A DNA stretch of 64,000 nucleotides, taken from assembly GCA_004352715.1 (NCBI GenBank), contig SCFE01000076.1, positions 1,631,650 to 1,695,649 of the forward strand, given 5' to 3'. A model generated the notes under the pieces. That model was given only the letters and a program-made list of their open reading frames with translations. It was not told the origin of the DNA and did no database searches. Numbering within the stretch: the stretch's first letter is position 1; the number at the start of each line of letters is the position of its first letter. Source of the stretch: Hofstenia miamia. Its lineage: Eukaryota; Xenacoelomorpha; Acoela. Of this stretch, positions 34,800-46,113 are shown one piece after another. Made by a program: the position numbers and the translations under genes.

Positions 34800-35470
34800 C
34801 TCACAATATTATTGCTTAACAGCTTTTGCGATTGCATATTAATACTTAATATGAGACTAACAATTAATAATTGTAAAATTTTAAGATTGGATATAGCATC
34901 ATTTTTTTACTAATTATTTGATTTTATGCGATTAGAATTTCTTCAATAGTTGACATTTTTGTTTAGAGCAATTTCAGCTAAATTTTATATTGACTAGCCA
35001 ATTTCATAAGAACGTGGTTCACAAATATGGCAATGCCAAAATTGTGTGCGTTTGTCAAGATATGCACTTCTTTTTTGCAAATCGGATCTCAACTTTAAAC
35101 AGTTTTTTTTAAAGGCACAAACCGCTTTACCAAGTTTTAAACTTATTAGAAAATAAATTAATAATGGGTTACTCACACGCTTTTGAAAATGTTTTTATAG
35201 TTATTCTCAAGCAGCAGAAATTATGCACTAAGTCATGACGTATAAATATTAAAGAATACCCAAGAAAAACGTCTCAAAATCATTAAAGCATTTTAATTTA
35301 AATAATTTCAACCAAGTCTAAATACAAAAGATGATATTCGTAAAGTATTAATAATTTTTTGTGATATAAAATATAACATCTTGTTTATTAACGAACTTAA
35401 ATAAAAAGGCAAAATCGAAATTAGAGAAAGTATTTAAATGGGGAATAAACATAAGTAGCAACAAAAATAA
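34800..35470. other. no gene seen
   Basis: AT-rich intergenic DNA after the cassette-exon gene. Around 35249-35330 it is similar, in inverted orientation, to the sequence at about 47335-47420 that follows a Penelope-like remnant, so it may be that element's tail. Confidence 0.35.
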
Positions 35471-35480
35471 AAAAGAAATA

Positions 35481-35714
35481 ATGTGTAAATATCATCTAAG
35501 ATCATTAGAAGCTCTTCAAAATATTAGATGTTTATCGATATTTTGGAAAAGAAAATCGAACATTTCTAATCATTTAAATCAAAGAACAATTACATTTGGT
35601 AAAACTAAGTATAATAGAAAAGTAATGAAGAACGGATTTCTAAATTATTCAATATCACTATGGAACAAACTGGATTACAGTACAAGAAGTGAAAATTTTT
35701 TTTACAATATTTAA
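35481..35714 (+). pseudogene. LINE ORF2 C-terminal fragment
   Basis: 78-codon stretch with FGKTKYNRKVMKNGFLNYSI then SLWNKLDYSTRSENFF. The '...S.lN..I.lWN.L....R....F' pattern is the usual C-terminal tail of LINE reverse-transcriptase ORFs. No upstream RT is present in frame. Confidence 0.45.
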
Positions 35715-35799
35715 GAAGTTGAAAAACATGATTACACAACAAAATATCAATTATCTGACTAATTATAGAATAAGATGTGCAACTCAAGAACAATGAGTA

Positions 35800-37440
35800 A
35801 AAATATTTTTTAAATTATATGTAATTTGTAAACGTAACCAAGAAACAAAAATTTACTGACATAACTAAGTTCATATGAAGAAAGTTGCATTATTTATGTT
35901 CTTAATAAGTTTGTAAACTTAATACATGTATATGTACATGAGAACTTAAATATATGTTGTTGTTGTTGTATTATTAAATACAGTTGTGGTGAAATTTATA
36001 TCTTATATAACTGTCGACAACTAAGCAGACTAAGTCAAAACATGAAACTCTAAAATAATGTATATTTATTCATGAACTGCTAAATCGAAATTTCTGAAAT
36101 TCGTTGAGACATGCTAGAGAGAGAACTACAATTAGTGCAAAATACTTTAACAAGACCAGATTATTTCTTTGCTTTGTTACATCTATGTTCATGTTCAAGT
36201 TACAAATAAAAATATATTCAATTATGTCAAAATAAAATTGGTCTTTTCTTATATATTAATATGAAATTGGGGTACAGGATTGTACATTATCATATTGCTG
36301 AAAATATTATTTCTGATTTTTATATTTTTTGATTTTTGAGGAATTTTATCGAAGATTTCTTGTCTGGAGTTTGTTACGAAATTGATAGTCATTTACATAA
36401 AAAAATAGCTTTCTAATAACAAAACACCTAAATTTGATTTTCTAATACTCAAAATTTCCTAAAGTAATAACTTATTTACTTAGGTAATGTTAGTTTCAGA
36501 ATTTAACTGCAAAGTTATTTTCAAATAACATTGGCAATGAAATAGTAATGATAATTTTGTAGGGTAATTTGCGCGCAAACGTTGTGCAAGAAGTTTAACA
36601 TTAATAGGCTATGCTACTTATATCTATCATGAACTTGAATTTTGTAGTGCAACATTCTCATGATGGGGAATATGCAAACTTGTAATTTGATCGATAAGTA
36701 GTACTTCTGAATTATAGTAACAAACCAACGTGCAAATCCACCAAAATACACATTATTATTATTATGGTAAAGTTGATCGAATCGACAACATTTATTCTAA
36801 GATATGTTATCGCCGAAATGTGTACAAATATAGGATCTAATTTTTGGCTCCCGGTTTTCATCGGCATGTTTCGCAGCCCTCGATCTTCCCGAATAAATGT
36901 ACGGCCACCTGCATAGTCTTTAAGCTTAGCCTCAATAGTTATGACCCAATTATAATAGGAAGTCAATTGGAGGAATTCAAAATATTTCAAATTTTTCCTA
37001 TCACATTGCTCGTTATAATTACTTCTGCAACAAAAATTGTATCGACTGTACAGAAGCTTAAGCAAAGTCTAACACAAAAGAAAATCTAGTTGAACATGAT
37101 GAGTTTAATAAATGCGCTCGCCTTTGTCACGTCAGACCTGAGTGCAGCCCTCCCGAGCCCGCTCAAGCTCGATTAGTACGAGAATTACAACAATAGAAAT
37201 CTTTGAAACTTTACACTTTCTATGATTTTTTAATACCGCAAACATTATAATCAACTTTATTTCGAAATTTAAAAATAGAATTTTTTAATTGGATTTTGAC
37301 CTGATTAACCAGCTCCTGAAACTTAATCGGACCGGCTTATCCGGTTTTACCATGACCGGATCCAGCACTAACTACAACCAACTTTAAATTTAAAAAATGA
37401 ATATGTATTTATAATTCCTACCTATTTTGAAAATTTGCTT
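35800..37440. other. no gene seen
   Basis: AT-rich. The minus ORF at 36712-37065 contains a simple ATT repeat and no motif. Around 37140-37170 and 37330-37370 are short GC-richer words (GAGCCCGCTCAAGCTCG, ACCGGCTTATCCGG) that look repeat-derived. Confidence 0.35.
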
Positions 37441-37454
37441 TGCAATGTTTATAA

Positions 37455-37646
37455 ATGTCATTTTCGACAGATTGTCTGAGGCAAAATAAACGAACAAAAA
37501 ACTACTCACGTGTTAAATTTAATAAAAATATGAGTCAATCCTTTATTAATACTGCAATTTATAACTGGAATATATTGCCAAAAGAAATGAAAATAATAGA
37601 CAACCTTAAAAAAATCTTTACATCACAAAAGATAGCTATGATATAG
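37455..37646 (+). pseudogene. LINE ORF2 C-terminal fragment abutting the RT gene
   Basis: 63 codons ending SFINTAIYNWNILPKEMK... before TAG, the typical LINE tail. The stop lies 7 nt before the ATG of the 976-codon RT ORF. It may be an older LINE into which the RT element inserted. Confidence 0.5.
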
Positions 37647-37653
37647 AATAAAT

Positions 37654-40584
37654 ATGAAAACAAAAGAAATAATTGGTTTAGATGAAAATGGAAATTTTAT
37701 AAAGAGAATAAGCAGAGATGATAATGTAACACAGCAGTTATCCGATCTCTCCCTGACAACACATCCTACAAAGATAAGTTCTGGGCAGTACGAGAGTCAC
37801 ACATCAAATCCAACATTGGATCTGAGCAGTACGGGACTCACACAGCAATTATCCGATCTCTCTCTGATAACACATCTTACAAAGCTAAGTACTTCTGAAC
37901 CAAATATTAATAACAATTTTTTGACCTTCATAAAACACCGTGTGCCCACCTTAAATAGAGTACCAAAAGGTTCTCGGAAATGCCTGGCTGAACTTTTCAT
38001 AAAATGCCTAAACGATATTTTGAAAACACCCGACTCTGAGGAACATTGGCAAAAGTTAATGTCTTTATCTAAGAAGGTACTGAAATTACCCGAGCGTTCC
38101 GGAAAAAATAAAGCAAATTTAACTAATATTTTGAATAAAAGAATAAAGAATTTCACCTTCTCTCTGGATGTTAATGAAACTTTAAACAAACATAAGCCAA
38201 AGAAATCAAAAAATATTTCGCAAAATCGACTGATTTCAAACAAAATTGAAAGTGGTGATATTAAAGGGGCTGTTCGTATTATTAGTAGTGATGATTCTGT
38301 TGCTGAGTGTAACATGGATGTTTACAACAAGCTCCTCAGTAAGCACCCTCAAAAAAATTCAGTTAGGGTTTTTAAAAATTTAGAAACTTCTGCAGAAATA
38401 AATTTTGGGGCTGTTAAAAATTATATTAACTCTTTTCCTCCTGGTTCTGCAGGTGGCCCTGACGGCTTGAAGCCCCAAATTTTGAAAGATCTTATCCACG
38501 AAAAAAATGGCGAAATAGCATCAATTTTGATACAAAAACTAACTGATTTTGTAAATATCATTCTTCATGGTAATGTGCCTGTTTGTGTGCGACCAGTGTT
38601 TTTTGGGGCTAATTTAACTGCTTTGAATAAAAAGGACGGAGGAGTTCGACCTATTGCCGTGGGAAACACTTTCAGACGGCTAGCGTCTAAATGTGCTGGC
38701 TTTTTAGTAAAAAATGAACGTATTGCAAGCTACAAGAATGTGCAACTTGGATATGGAGTGCCGAAAGGATGTGAATCAGCCGCCCATGCAGTTCGGAATT
38801 ACATAAACTCAATTGATGACGATAATTTTGTGCTTTTCAAAGTTGATTTCAAAAATGCTTTTAATTGTATTGACCGTGAAAAATTGCTGCTAACCATTTA
38901 CGAAAAGTATCCTGCTATTTTTAATTATACTAACAACGCTTATGGGCAAAACTCATACCTGTTTTTCGGTGATCAAATAATTTTATCTAGTGTAGGAGCT
39001 CAGCAAGGAGATCCTGAAGGTCCTCCTCTTTTTTCGGATATAATAAATCCTATTATACAAAATTTTTCTTGTGATTTAAACGTTTGGTACCTTGATGACG
39101 GCAACTTTGCAGACAATTATCAGAAAGTCATTGCTACGTACAGTTATCTCAAAACGGAAGCGGAAAAAATTGGTCTATCTGTTAACCCTAGCAAGTGTGA
39201 AATTGTCTTTTTAGGTTCACCTGTTAATGGGAAAAAGAAAAAAATCATGCAAGAATTCTACGAAGTATGCCCTGGCGTAAGTGAAACCGAAATAAAGGAC
39301 TTAGTTATCCTTGGGGCACCAATTGGAGATAAGGCTGTTGAGAATTGTTTATCAGAGAAACTTAATACTTTCTCTAATATGGCTAAAAATTTGGAAAAAA
39401 TTGACACACATTATGCTTTTTTTCTTTTAAAAAATTGTTTACATGTGCCTAAGATGAACTATTTTTTGAGGACTGCTCCTTGTTTTCTTAAAAAGGAAAT
39501 TTTAATTAAATTTGATCAATGTCTAATTGAATGTTTGAAAAAGACATGCAACATTGGGTTAAATTCTCTCGCCTCCATGCAAATACAGCTACCCGTACGT
39601 CTTAGTGGAATGGGTATCCCCTCCGTTGTAAATATTGCCCCTTCAGCTTATTTAGCGTCTGTGACTGGATCTTTCAAACTAATAAGCAATATATTGCATG
39701 GAAAGACATTTCCCGACATTTATTCTAATTCAGCCCTCTGTGCATGGCAAAACCAAGTGTCCTCCACTGTTTTACCCTGTGGCTCACCTTTTCAAAAGGA
39801 TTGGCTGGAACCGGTACATGAAAAAATTTTCAGTGACATCATTTCCGGATGCAACGAATATAATAAAAAAAGATTAACCGCCTTTAAAGGCAAATTTCAA
39901 GGTTCCTGGTTGAATGCACTGCCATCAAAATCTCTGGGTTTAAAATGTACTGACGCTCAATTTAGAATTAGTTTTGCTCTACGTACGGGCTCTAAAATTT
40001 GTGAAAAACATATTTGTTCATGTGAAACACCTGTTGATGAATTAGGTACCCATGGTTTATCTTGCAAGAAGAGTGCTGGCAGGTTTAGCCGACATAGTCA
40101 CCTAAATGATTTTTTTAAACGCACAATAGGTACTGCCGGTTACAATTCTGTTTTAGAGCCACCAGGTTTATGTCGAAGCGATGGGAAACGACCAGACGGA
40201 ATGACCTTAATACCCTGGTCTCGCGGACAATCTCTCGTGTGGGACGTCACCGTTGTGGATTCACTGGCGCCTAGTCGCATTTGTCGGGACGTTAATCATA
40301 TCAAAGAGGCCGAGGAACGCAAAGCTGCAAAGTATACCGAAATATCCAATAGCGGCTACTTGTTCCAACCCCTTGCTTTCGATACTCAAGGAAATTGCGG
40401 ACCTTCGACGAAAAGTTTTTTGAAAGATCTAGGAGACAAACTTGTAAATATATCTGGCGATAAACGAGCAAAAGAATTTCTGTATCAATCAATAACATCG
40501 ATAATTATTCAACATAATGCCGCTTGTGTACTAGGGACTTTAGATAAACAAGAATGCATGGACGAAATCTTTACTTTGTTGTAA
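37654..40584 (+). CDS. reverse transcriptase with C-terminal zinc motif and nuclease-like domain
   Basis: 976 aa, no stops or frameshifts. The N-terminal ~80 residues hold a duplicated segment (TQQLSDLSL at 26-34 and 63-71). The RT core runs from about 250: GGPDGLKPQ (267-275), GGVRPIAVG (329-337), FKVDFKNAF with D398, GAQQGDPEGPPLF (448-460) and VWYLDDGN with catalytic D481-D482. The C-terminus has C788-x-C790...H800-x3-C804, then RPDG (846-849) and LVWDVTVVDSLA with D864, followed by charged E886-E887-E888/K890, resembling a PD-(D/E)xK restriction-like endonuclease. RLE-type non-LTR elements (R2-like) share this RT-zinc-RLE order, but the RT signatures (GGPDGL, YLDDG, GGVRPIAVG) belong to a metazoan RT group that I know only as uncharacterised. 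No APE endonuclease domain. Confidence 0.8.
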   Translation: MKTKEIIGLDENGNFIKRISRDDNVTQQLSDLSLTTHPTKISSGQYESHTSNPTLDLSSTGLTQQLSDLSLITHLTKLSTSEPNINNNFLTFIKHRVPTLNRVPKGSRKCLAELFIKCLNDILKTPDSEEHWQKLMSLSKKVLKLPERSGKNKANLTNILNKRIKNFTFSLDVNETLNKHKPKKSKNISQNRLISNKIESGDIKGAVRIISSDDSVAECNMDVYNKLLSKHPQKNSVRVFKNLETSAEINFGAVKNYINSFPPGSAGGPDGLKPQILKDLIHEKNGEIASILIQKLTDFVNIILHGNVPVCVRPVFFGANLTALNKKDGGVRPIAVGNTFRRLASKCAGFLVKNERIASYKNVQLGYGVPKGCESAAHAVRNYINSIDDDNFVLFKVDFKNAFNCIDREKLLLTIYEKYPAIFNYTNNAYGQNSYLFFGDQIILSSVGAQQGDPEGPPLFSDIINPIIQNFSCDLNVWYLDDGNFADNYQKVIATYSYLKTEAEKIGLSVNPSKCEIVFLGSPVNGKKKKIMQEFYEVCPGVSETEIKDLVILGAPIGDKAVENCLSEKLNTFSNMAKNLEKIDTHYAFFLLKNCLHVPKMNYFLRTAPCFLKKEILIKFDQCLIECLKKTCNIGLNSLASMQIQLPVRLSGMGIPSVVNIAPSAYLASVTGSFKLISNILHGKTFPDIYSNSALCAWQNQVSSTVLPCGSPFQKDWLEPVHEKIFSDIISGCNEYNKKRLTAFKGKFQGSWLNALPSKSLGLKCTDAQFRISFALRTGSKICEKHICSCETPVDELGTHGLSCKKSAGRFSRHSHLNDFFKRTIGTAGYNSVLEPPGLCRSDGKRPDGMTLIPWSRGQSLVWDVTVVDSLAPSRICRDVNHIKEAEERKAAKYTEISNSGYLFQPLAFDTQGNCGPSTKSFLKDLGDKLVNISGDKRAKEFLYQSITSIIIQHNAACVLGTLDKQECMDEIFTLL

Positions 40585-40999
40585 TTTCTAAACAGGTTTA
40601 TGTCGAAGGTGTTCTCATTGCGACTTTTTCAGGTTGTGCTAATCGACATTTGATCGCGGATAACATTCAGTGGTCTTCTGATGAGAAAAGAAGTATAGAA
40701 GACATATTTGGCTAAAAAGGGGTTGCATATGTCGGTAGTTATTGTAGTAAATGATTGCCAATCACATTCGTTTCTAGCCTGAAGATGCTGTGATTTTAAA
40801 TCAAGTTTAAGATCGTTTTAATGTTGGCATTGTGGAATTAACTGATGAATTGGAAGTTGCCTCATATATTCCTGTAGAAAACAAAGCTTCTTGATATTGG
40901 TTTTAACATGCGCTTTTTTTGAAACTCATTTGTTCATTGTTTGATGTTTGTTATTAAACGTTGATTAATAAAAAAAAATTTATATTAAAAAAAAAAAAG
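37654..40999 (+). mobile_element. non-LTR-type retroelement with intact RT-nuclease ORF
   Basis: The 976-codon ORF is followed by about 390 nt and A-rich tails (40971-40979; 40987-40998), taken as the 3' end. No terminal repeats were seen. The 5' end is not defined because LINE sequence directly precedes the ATG. Target duplication was not identified. Confidence 0.65.
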
Positions 41000-41100
41000 A
41001 ATTAAAATTATTATTTCTCAAACAAACGTTTATATCAGGTAGATCATGGATAGGATTTAAATTTTATAATAACGATTATAAAATAAATCGAAATTAGTCA
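40600..41100. other. 3' region of the RT element; A-rich tails; coding-like scraps
   Basis: After the RT stop, TTTTTCAG at about 40623-40631 precedes an open 27-codon stretch (SSDEKRSIEDIFG-stop), and about 40830-40892 reads DRFNVGIVELTDELEVASYI. Neither can be tied to a gene. AATAAA occurs at about 40965. Confidence 0.35.
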
Positions 41101-41207
41101 GTGTTGTGTTATTTATTTCATTTTTGTTATTATTCATTTTTTTTGTACATAGTAGTTAATGACGCTATTCATTTGAAATATCAGGAAAATATTGTAAATG
41201 AATATAG

Positions 41208-41237
41208 ATTATCTTATCTTATCTTATCTTATCTTAT
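41208..41237. repeat. (ATCTT)n pentanucleotide repeat
   Basis: About six tandem copies of ATCTT. Confidence 0.9.
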
Positions 41238-41612
41238 AGTACATGTAATTAGAATACAGTTTTATAAAGTGACAATGCATAAAATGAAAGTATTAGTTTT
41301 ATTTAGTGTCCTTAGTGGAGTGCTTGGTTCGATTCAGTCACACTTTCATCAAAGCATAGTTAGATTTTATAAATGATTGACGTTAAAAACTAATGTCCGC
41401 AAGAAGCAATATTAGGAAATTTGTTGTTCAATAATTATAGCATCATCTCCATTGAACGTTAGTAAAATATCAAGTGTTCAGCGATACAAGATAAGTCGAA
41501 AATCAAACTGGACGTTTTAAATGCTGTTAAAAAGCATTCATTTTTTTAATCTTACTAAAAAGAAACTGTTCAAATTTTAAATCTCTATCTATATCAACAC
41601 CTAAATGTTTGT

Positions 41613-42900
41613 TCATTCACTTAGTTTTATTGCCTCATTACATGTGTTTATATGTAGTTCAATATTACTTATTAGATTTCTTTGTGTTTTCGGTGAGAAT
41701 ATTATAAATGGTGTTTTTTCTATATTTAATTTTAGTTGATTGCTCGTAAAATAATCTTTTAAATTTTCTATACCTGCTTGGAGATTTCTCGTAGCATTAA
41801 ATGCGTTTTTGCGGTACTTATAAGGCATGTGCCGTCGGCATATTGGTAAATATCACTTTAATTTAATCATTTACATAAATTGCGAATAACATAGGACCAA
41901 GGACAGTGCCTTGGGGTACCCCACGGTCTGTTGTAATACATTTTGATTTTTTACTATGTAATATTATACGCTGTTGTGTTTACTAAGAAATTTATGATTA
42001 ATTTTATTGAGTTATCACCAAAGTTACAATTTATGAGTTTATCTTGCAAAATATCAAATTTTAGTGAATTGAATGCCTTACTTAAATCGAGTAATGCGAC
42101 ACAGCTAGTTATTTTAAGATACACTGGACTTAATTTGTTGCGTGATAGACAAAATTGCTTCTTGGATGCTATTCCCAGCACGAAACCCAAATTGTTTATG
42201 CGATTGGATGTTTTCAGATTTTAGGAACTCGCTTACTTGAATATATAACAGTTTTTCGAAAAGCTTACTGAAAATATGGGTCCATAGTTCTTTGCGCTTA
42301 AGGTATCACTTTTTATATATAGGAGTTATGTCTGATTTTTTTAGTATGTTTGGAAACTCACTATCAATAATACATTGATTAAATGCGAATAATAATTGTT
42401 CCCCAAATATATGAAAAAACGCTTAATAATAAGAAATGGGAGATTAAAAGAAGAGGTTGATTTGTTAGCATTAAATTTCTTAACGATTATTTTTAGTTTA
42501 TTAATTGTCGCGAGTCTAAAGGAAAAATTATTTGACTGTTTGAGATTGCCAAAATTTTGCTTTTTCTTATAAGATGAGAAATTGAAATTGCCAAGTTCTT
42601 TGAATATTGCATTTAAATGATTTAGTAATTGAGTTTTGTCAGTTACGGTCGAACTATTGATATTTAATTCATTTATTTCGGGTGAGAGACCTTTAGATTT
42701 TCGAATAAATTTATGAACGTACCGCCTTTTTTCTTTCGTATAACTTAATTAGTAAAAATTTTTTGCTGAGCTTTAGTTAATTTTTCTGTTCATAATTTCT
42801 TAATTACTTTCTTTGATCTTTCATAATTCGTCGGATTAGTCGTCTTCGGTTTTGATTTCGCATGATCAAACAATTTTTTTTGATTGACACAAATCATGGA
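41613..42900 (-). pseudogene. decayed LINE reverse transcriptase
   Basis: Minus strand: VALLDLSKAFNSLKFDILQD (41954-42190), then GVPQGTVLGPMLFAIYVND (about 41940-41870), then YFTSNQLKLNIEKTPFIIFS (41613-41828). These are consecutive RT motifs of Jockey/CR1-type LINEs, in different frames. Further upstream (to ~42900) helical Lys/Asn-rich scraps probably come from the region between endonuclease and RT. The same family recurs at 53608-54030 (+) and 57516-58440 (-). Confidence 0.65.
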
Positions 42901-42949
42901 TTTAATGATCGTTGGAGTTTCATAAAGGTAATTTGATTGCTTTCATCTT

Positions 42950-43378
42950 AACTCTTCGCTTCTTAATTGGTGAAACAAAGTTTAATGCCCTGTATATTTC
43001 ACTTGCAATATAATTTATCATTTGATGTCCAGAATGGGATATTTTTTAAGACTTTCTCCATTTTTTTAGCGGAATAAGATAGGATCATTTTTAAATTGCT
43101 TACTTAAGAGGAAATGTTTTCATTCTCAAGGAAAAGTATATACCTAACAAGCCTGATTAGATAAAAAATTTTACAAATAATGTTTATAAATATGTTTAGG
43201 AGATTATATCTGTATTCATTGTCTACATTGTCATTGTTTGTGATTTCTTATCCAAAGTGAATTTGTTAATAGCATACTGTAATGTTTTATTACGCCATTA
43301 ATATATTTCTCCGTTCTTAATTATAATTATACAATATCTAAATATAGAGTATTTGATAATTGTTTCGGCAGTATTTTT
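42950..43378. other. no gene seen
   Basis: AT-rich spacer up to the target duplication of the inverted-repeat element. Confidence 0.4.
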
Positions 43379-43384
43379 GTAGTT
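43379..43384. repeat. target-site duplication, left (GTAGTT)
   Basis: Identical to 45390-45395. Confidence 0.75.
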
Positions 43385-45389
43385 AGTAGTAAAGAAAAGC
43401 AGGGTTGTATATATGCAGCTTTCTCAAAATGATCAGTTTTCAATAACTTTTTACACTTTTCTATTGATTTTGATAAGAAAAAAGGCGTTTTTTCGAAATT
43501 CAGGCTTTTACAGCAAGGCAGTAAAAAAACTACAGCCATACCCATATAAATAATTATTCAATTATACCCCCTTTTTAACTATGTACCAATATGTTCTTGA
43601 GCAATTTTTTACATTTTTTAGAAAACCTCTAGAGGTCTCAATAAAAATATCAAGAATGAATAAAGTTAATCACAATTTGGTTAAAGAGAGAATTAAATCT
43701 TTAAATATTGTGAATCAATGTCTGTTTCACGTCAGGTCGACAGGTACAGGTCTCATTAAAAATTTTAGCATTACATTAAAGAAAAAAGAAAATATTTTTC
43801 CAAAATTATTTTCCTTAAAATGTTCGATTGGATGTTGTATTCACAGATATGTCTTGTTCATACATAATCAATGCATAGAATTTAAATGGATCTGCAGGAG
43901 CACNNNNNNNNNNNNNNNNNNNNNNNNNNNNNNNNNNNNNNNNNNNNNNNNNNNNNNNNNNNNNNNNNNNNNNNNNNNNNNNNNNNNNNNNNNNNNNNNN
44001 NNNNNNNNNNNNNNNNNNNNNNNNNNNNNNNNNNNNNNNNNNNNNNNNNNNNNNNNNNNNNNNNNNNNNNNNNNNNNNNNNNNNNNNNNNNNNNNNNNNN
44101 NNNNNNNNNNNNNNNNNNNNNNNNNNNNNNNNNNNNNNNNNNNNNNNNNNNNNNNNNNNNNNNNNNNNNNNNNNNNNNNNNNNNNNNNNNNNNNNNNNNN
44201 NNNNNNNNNNNNNNNNNNNNNNNNNNNNNNNNNNNNNNNNNNNNNNNNNNNNNNNNNNNNNNNNNNNNNNNNNNNNNNNNNNNNNNNNNNNNNNNNNNNN
44301 NNNNNNNNNNNNNNNNNNNNNNNNNNNNNNNNNNNNNNNNNNNNNNNNNNNNNNNNNNNNNNNNNNNNNNNNNNNNNNNNNNNNNNNNNNNNNNNNNNNN
44401 NNNNNNNNNNNNNNNNNNNNNNNNNNNNNNNNNNNNNNNNNNNNNNNNNNNNNNNNNNNNNNNNNNNNNNNNNNNNNNNNNNNNNNNNNNNNNNNNNNNN
44501 NNNNNNNNNNNNNNNNNNNNNNNNNNNNNNNNNNNNNNNNNNNNNNNNNNNNNNNNNNNNNNNNNNNNNNNNNNNNNNNNNNNNNNNNNNNNNNNNNNNN
44601 NNNNNNNNNNNNNNNNNNNNNNNNNNNNNNNNNNNNNNNNNNNNNNNNNNNNNNNNNNNNNNNNNNNNNNNNNNNNNNNNNNNNNNNNNNNNNNNNNNNN
44701 NNNNNNNNNNNNNNNNNNNNNNNNNNNNNNNNNNNNNNNNNNNNNNNNNNNNNNNNNNNNNNNNNNNNNNNNNNNNNNNNNNNNNNNNNNNNNNNNNNNN
44801 NNNNNNNNNNNNNNNNNNNNNNNNNNNNNNNNNNNNNNNNNNNNNNNNNNNNNNNNNNNNNNNNNNNNNNNNNNNNNNNNNNNNNNNNNNNNNNNNNNNN
44901 NNNGCTATTTTAAAATTCTCTTAAATTTTCAAAACGGCGTATGCCATAAGCCAGTTTATCCAATCAGATTGTTATTTTGAAATTCTCTTAAATTTTCAAA
45001 TGCCATAAGCTCTCTTAAATTTTCAAAACAGTATCTCTTATCAAAGTTATATTTTAGATATGGACGAAGATTAAAGAGTCTTCAAAAGAACATCATGTGC
45101 ATGCTAGTTATATTGTTTTAAAGTGTTTTGAAAATATTTTGGAATGTCCAGAATAAAAGTGTAAAAAAATTGCTCAAAAACATATTGGTACATAGTTAAA
45201 AGGGGGGTATAATTGAATAATTATTTATACGGGTATGGCTGTAGTTTTTTTACTGCCTTGCTGTAAAAGCCTGAATTTCGAAAAAACGGCTTTTTTCTTA
45301 TCAAAATCAATAGAAAAGTGTAAAAAGTTATTGAAAACTGATCATTTTGAGAAAGCTGCATATATACAACCCTGCTTTTCTTTACTACT
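43385..45389. mobile_element. 2-kb element with ~230-bp inverted repeats and 6-bp duplication GTAGTT
   Basis: Ends start AGTAGTAAAGAAAAGC. Left TIR 43385 to about 43613, right TIR about 45159 to 45389, highly similar by eye. A perfect direct repeat GTAGTT lies immediately outside (43379-43384, 45390-45395). Half the interior is a 1000-N gap (43904-44903). The remaining interior has AAATTTTCAAA...GCCATAAGC short repeats (about 44915-45030). No transposase is visible, so autonomy cannot be judged. A 6-bp duplication excludes Tc1 (TA) and hAT (8 bp). Confidence 0.8.
43904..44903. other. assembly gap, exactly 1000 N
   Basis: Round-number placeholder inside the inverted-repeat element. Long translated ORFs across it are artefacts. 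Confidence 0.99.
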
Positions 45390-45395
45390 GTAGTT
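45390..45395. repeat. target-site duplication, right (GTAGTT)
   Basis: Identical to 43379-43384. Confidence 0.75.
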
Positions 45396-45399
45396 AATG

Positions 45400-46110
45400 T
45401 CATAATTTTTATATAAGGGTATTTGAGAGTAAAATTATTAGCTTCTGTTAAGCAAGTGCCAGCCAAGGAGGCTTGGTAGATCATAAGAAACACCTACTAT
45501 AGACTCTATTTGAAATATTCAAAGCATAAAAGTTACTAATTTTGTTATTATAGAATTTTTGGTCAGGTAACCGTTAAACATTAATTATTGTTGCATCTTA
45601 CCTGTATAATAAATTATTCGTCATAATATAATAAGCCAACAGACACCAAAAATTCATGACTTTTTCCATTTGACTATAATCACGGGCTGTGCATACAATG
45701 CTCAATATTAAAGATATATTAAAGCACAATTAATGTCTAACAAATATAACCGATAGAATTATAATAGAAAACTAGAATTGCTGAAATATTTTGAAATTAA
45801 TAATAAAAATGCAAATTCTATGAAACTACATACTTAACATTCAATATCGAAAAATAAAATCAATTAAATTACAACGGATCTGAAATAAATTAGTCAATCA
45901 TAGTTAAAAATACGACTTGTACTTAGACCCAGCAAATTAAGATTAAAGGCGGAAACAAGATTGAAAAAATTTACAAAGTAGTGTACAAAATAAATATCGA
46001 TTGTGGTGCGGAGTACACTAATCACGCAAAGCATCATTGAATCAATGTACTTTGAATTAATGGAACCAACCTTAAACAAAGAAAGATTAAAAGATATTAT
46101 TATATTCATT
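45400..46110. other. no gene seen
   Basis: AT-rich. The 71-codon minus ORF at 45894-46109 has no motif. Confidence 0.4.
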
Positions 46111-46113
46111 TTT

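Noticed and set aside
36712-37065. 117-codon minus ORF
   Set aside because: Contains an ATT simple repeat and no recognisable domain.
37797-38315. 172-codon minus ORF
   Set aside because: Shadow of the reverse transcriptase gene.
43581-44980. Long + strand ORFs
   Set aside because: Consist mostly of the 1000-N gap; the real part is inverted-repeat element sequence.
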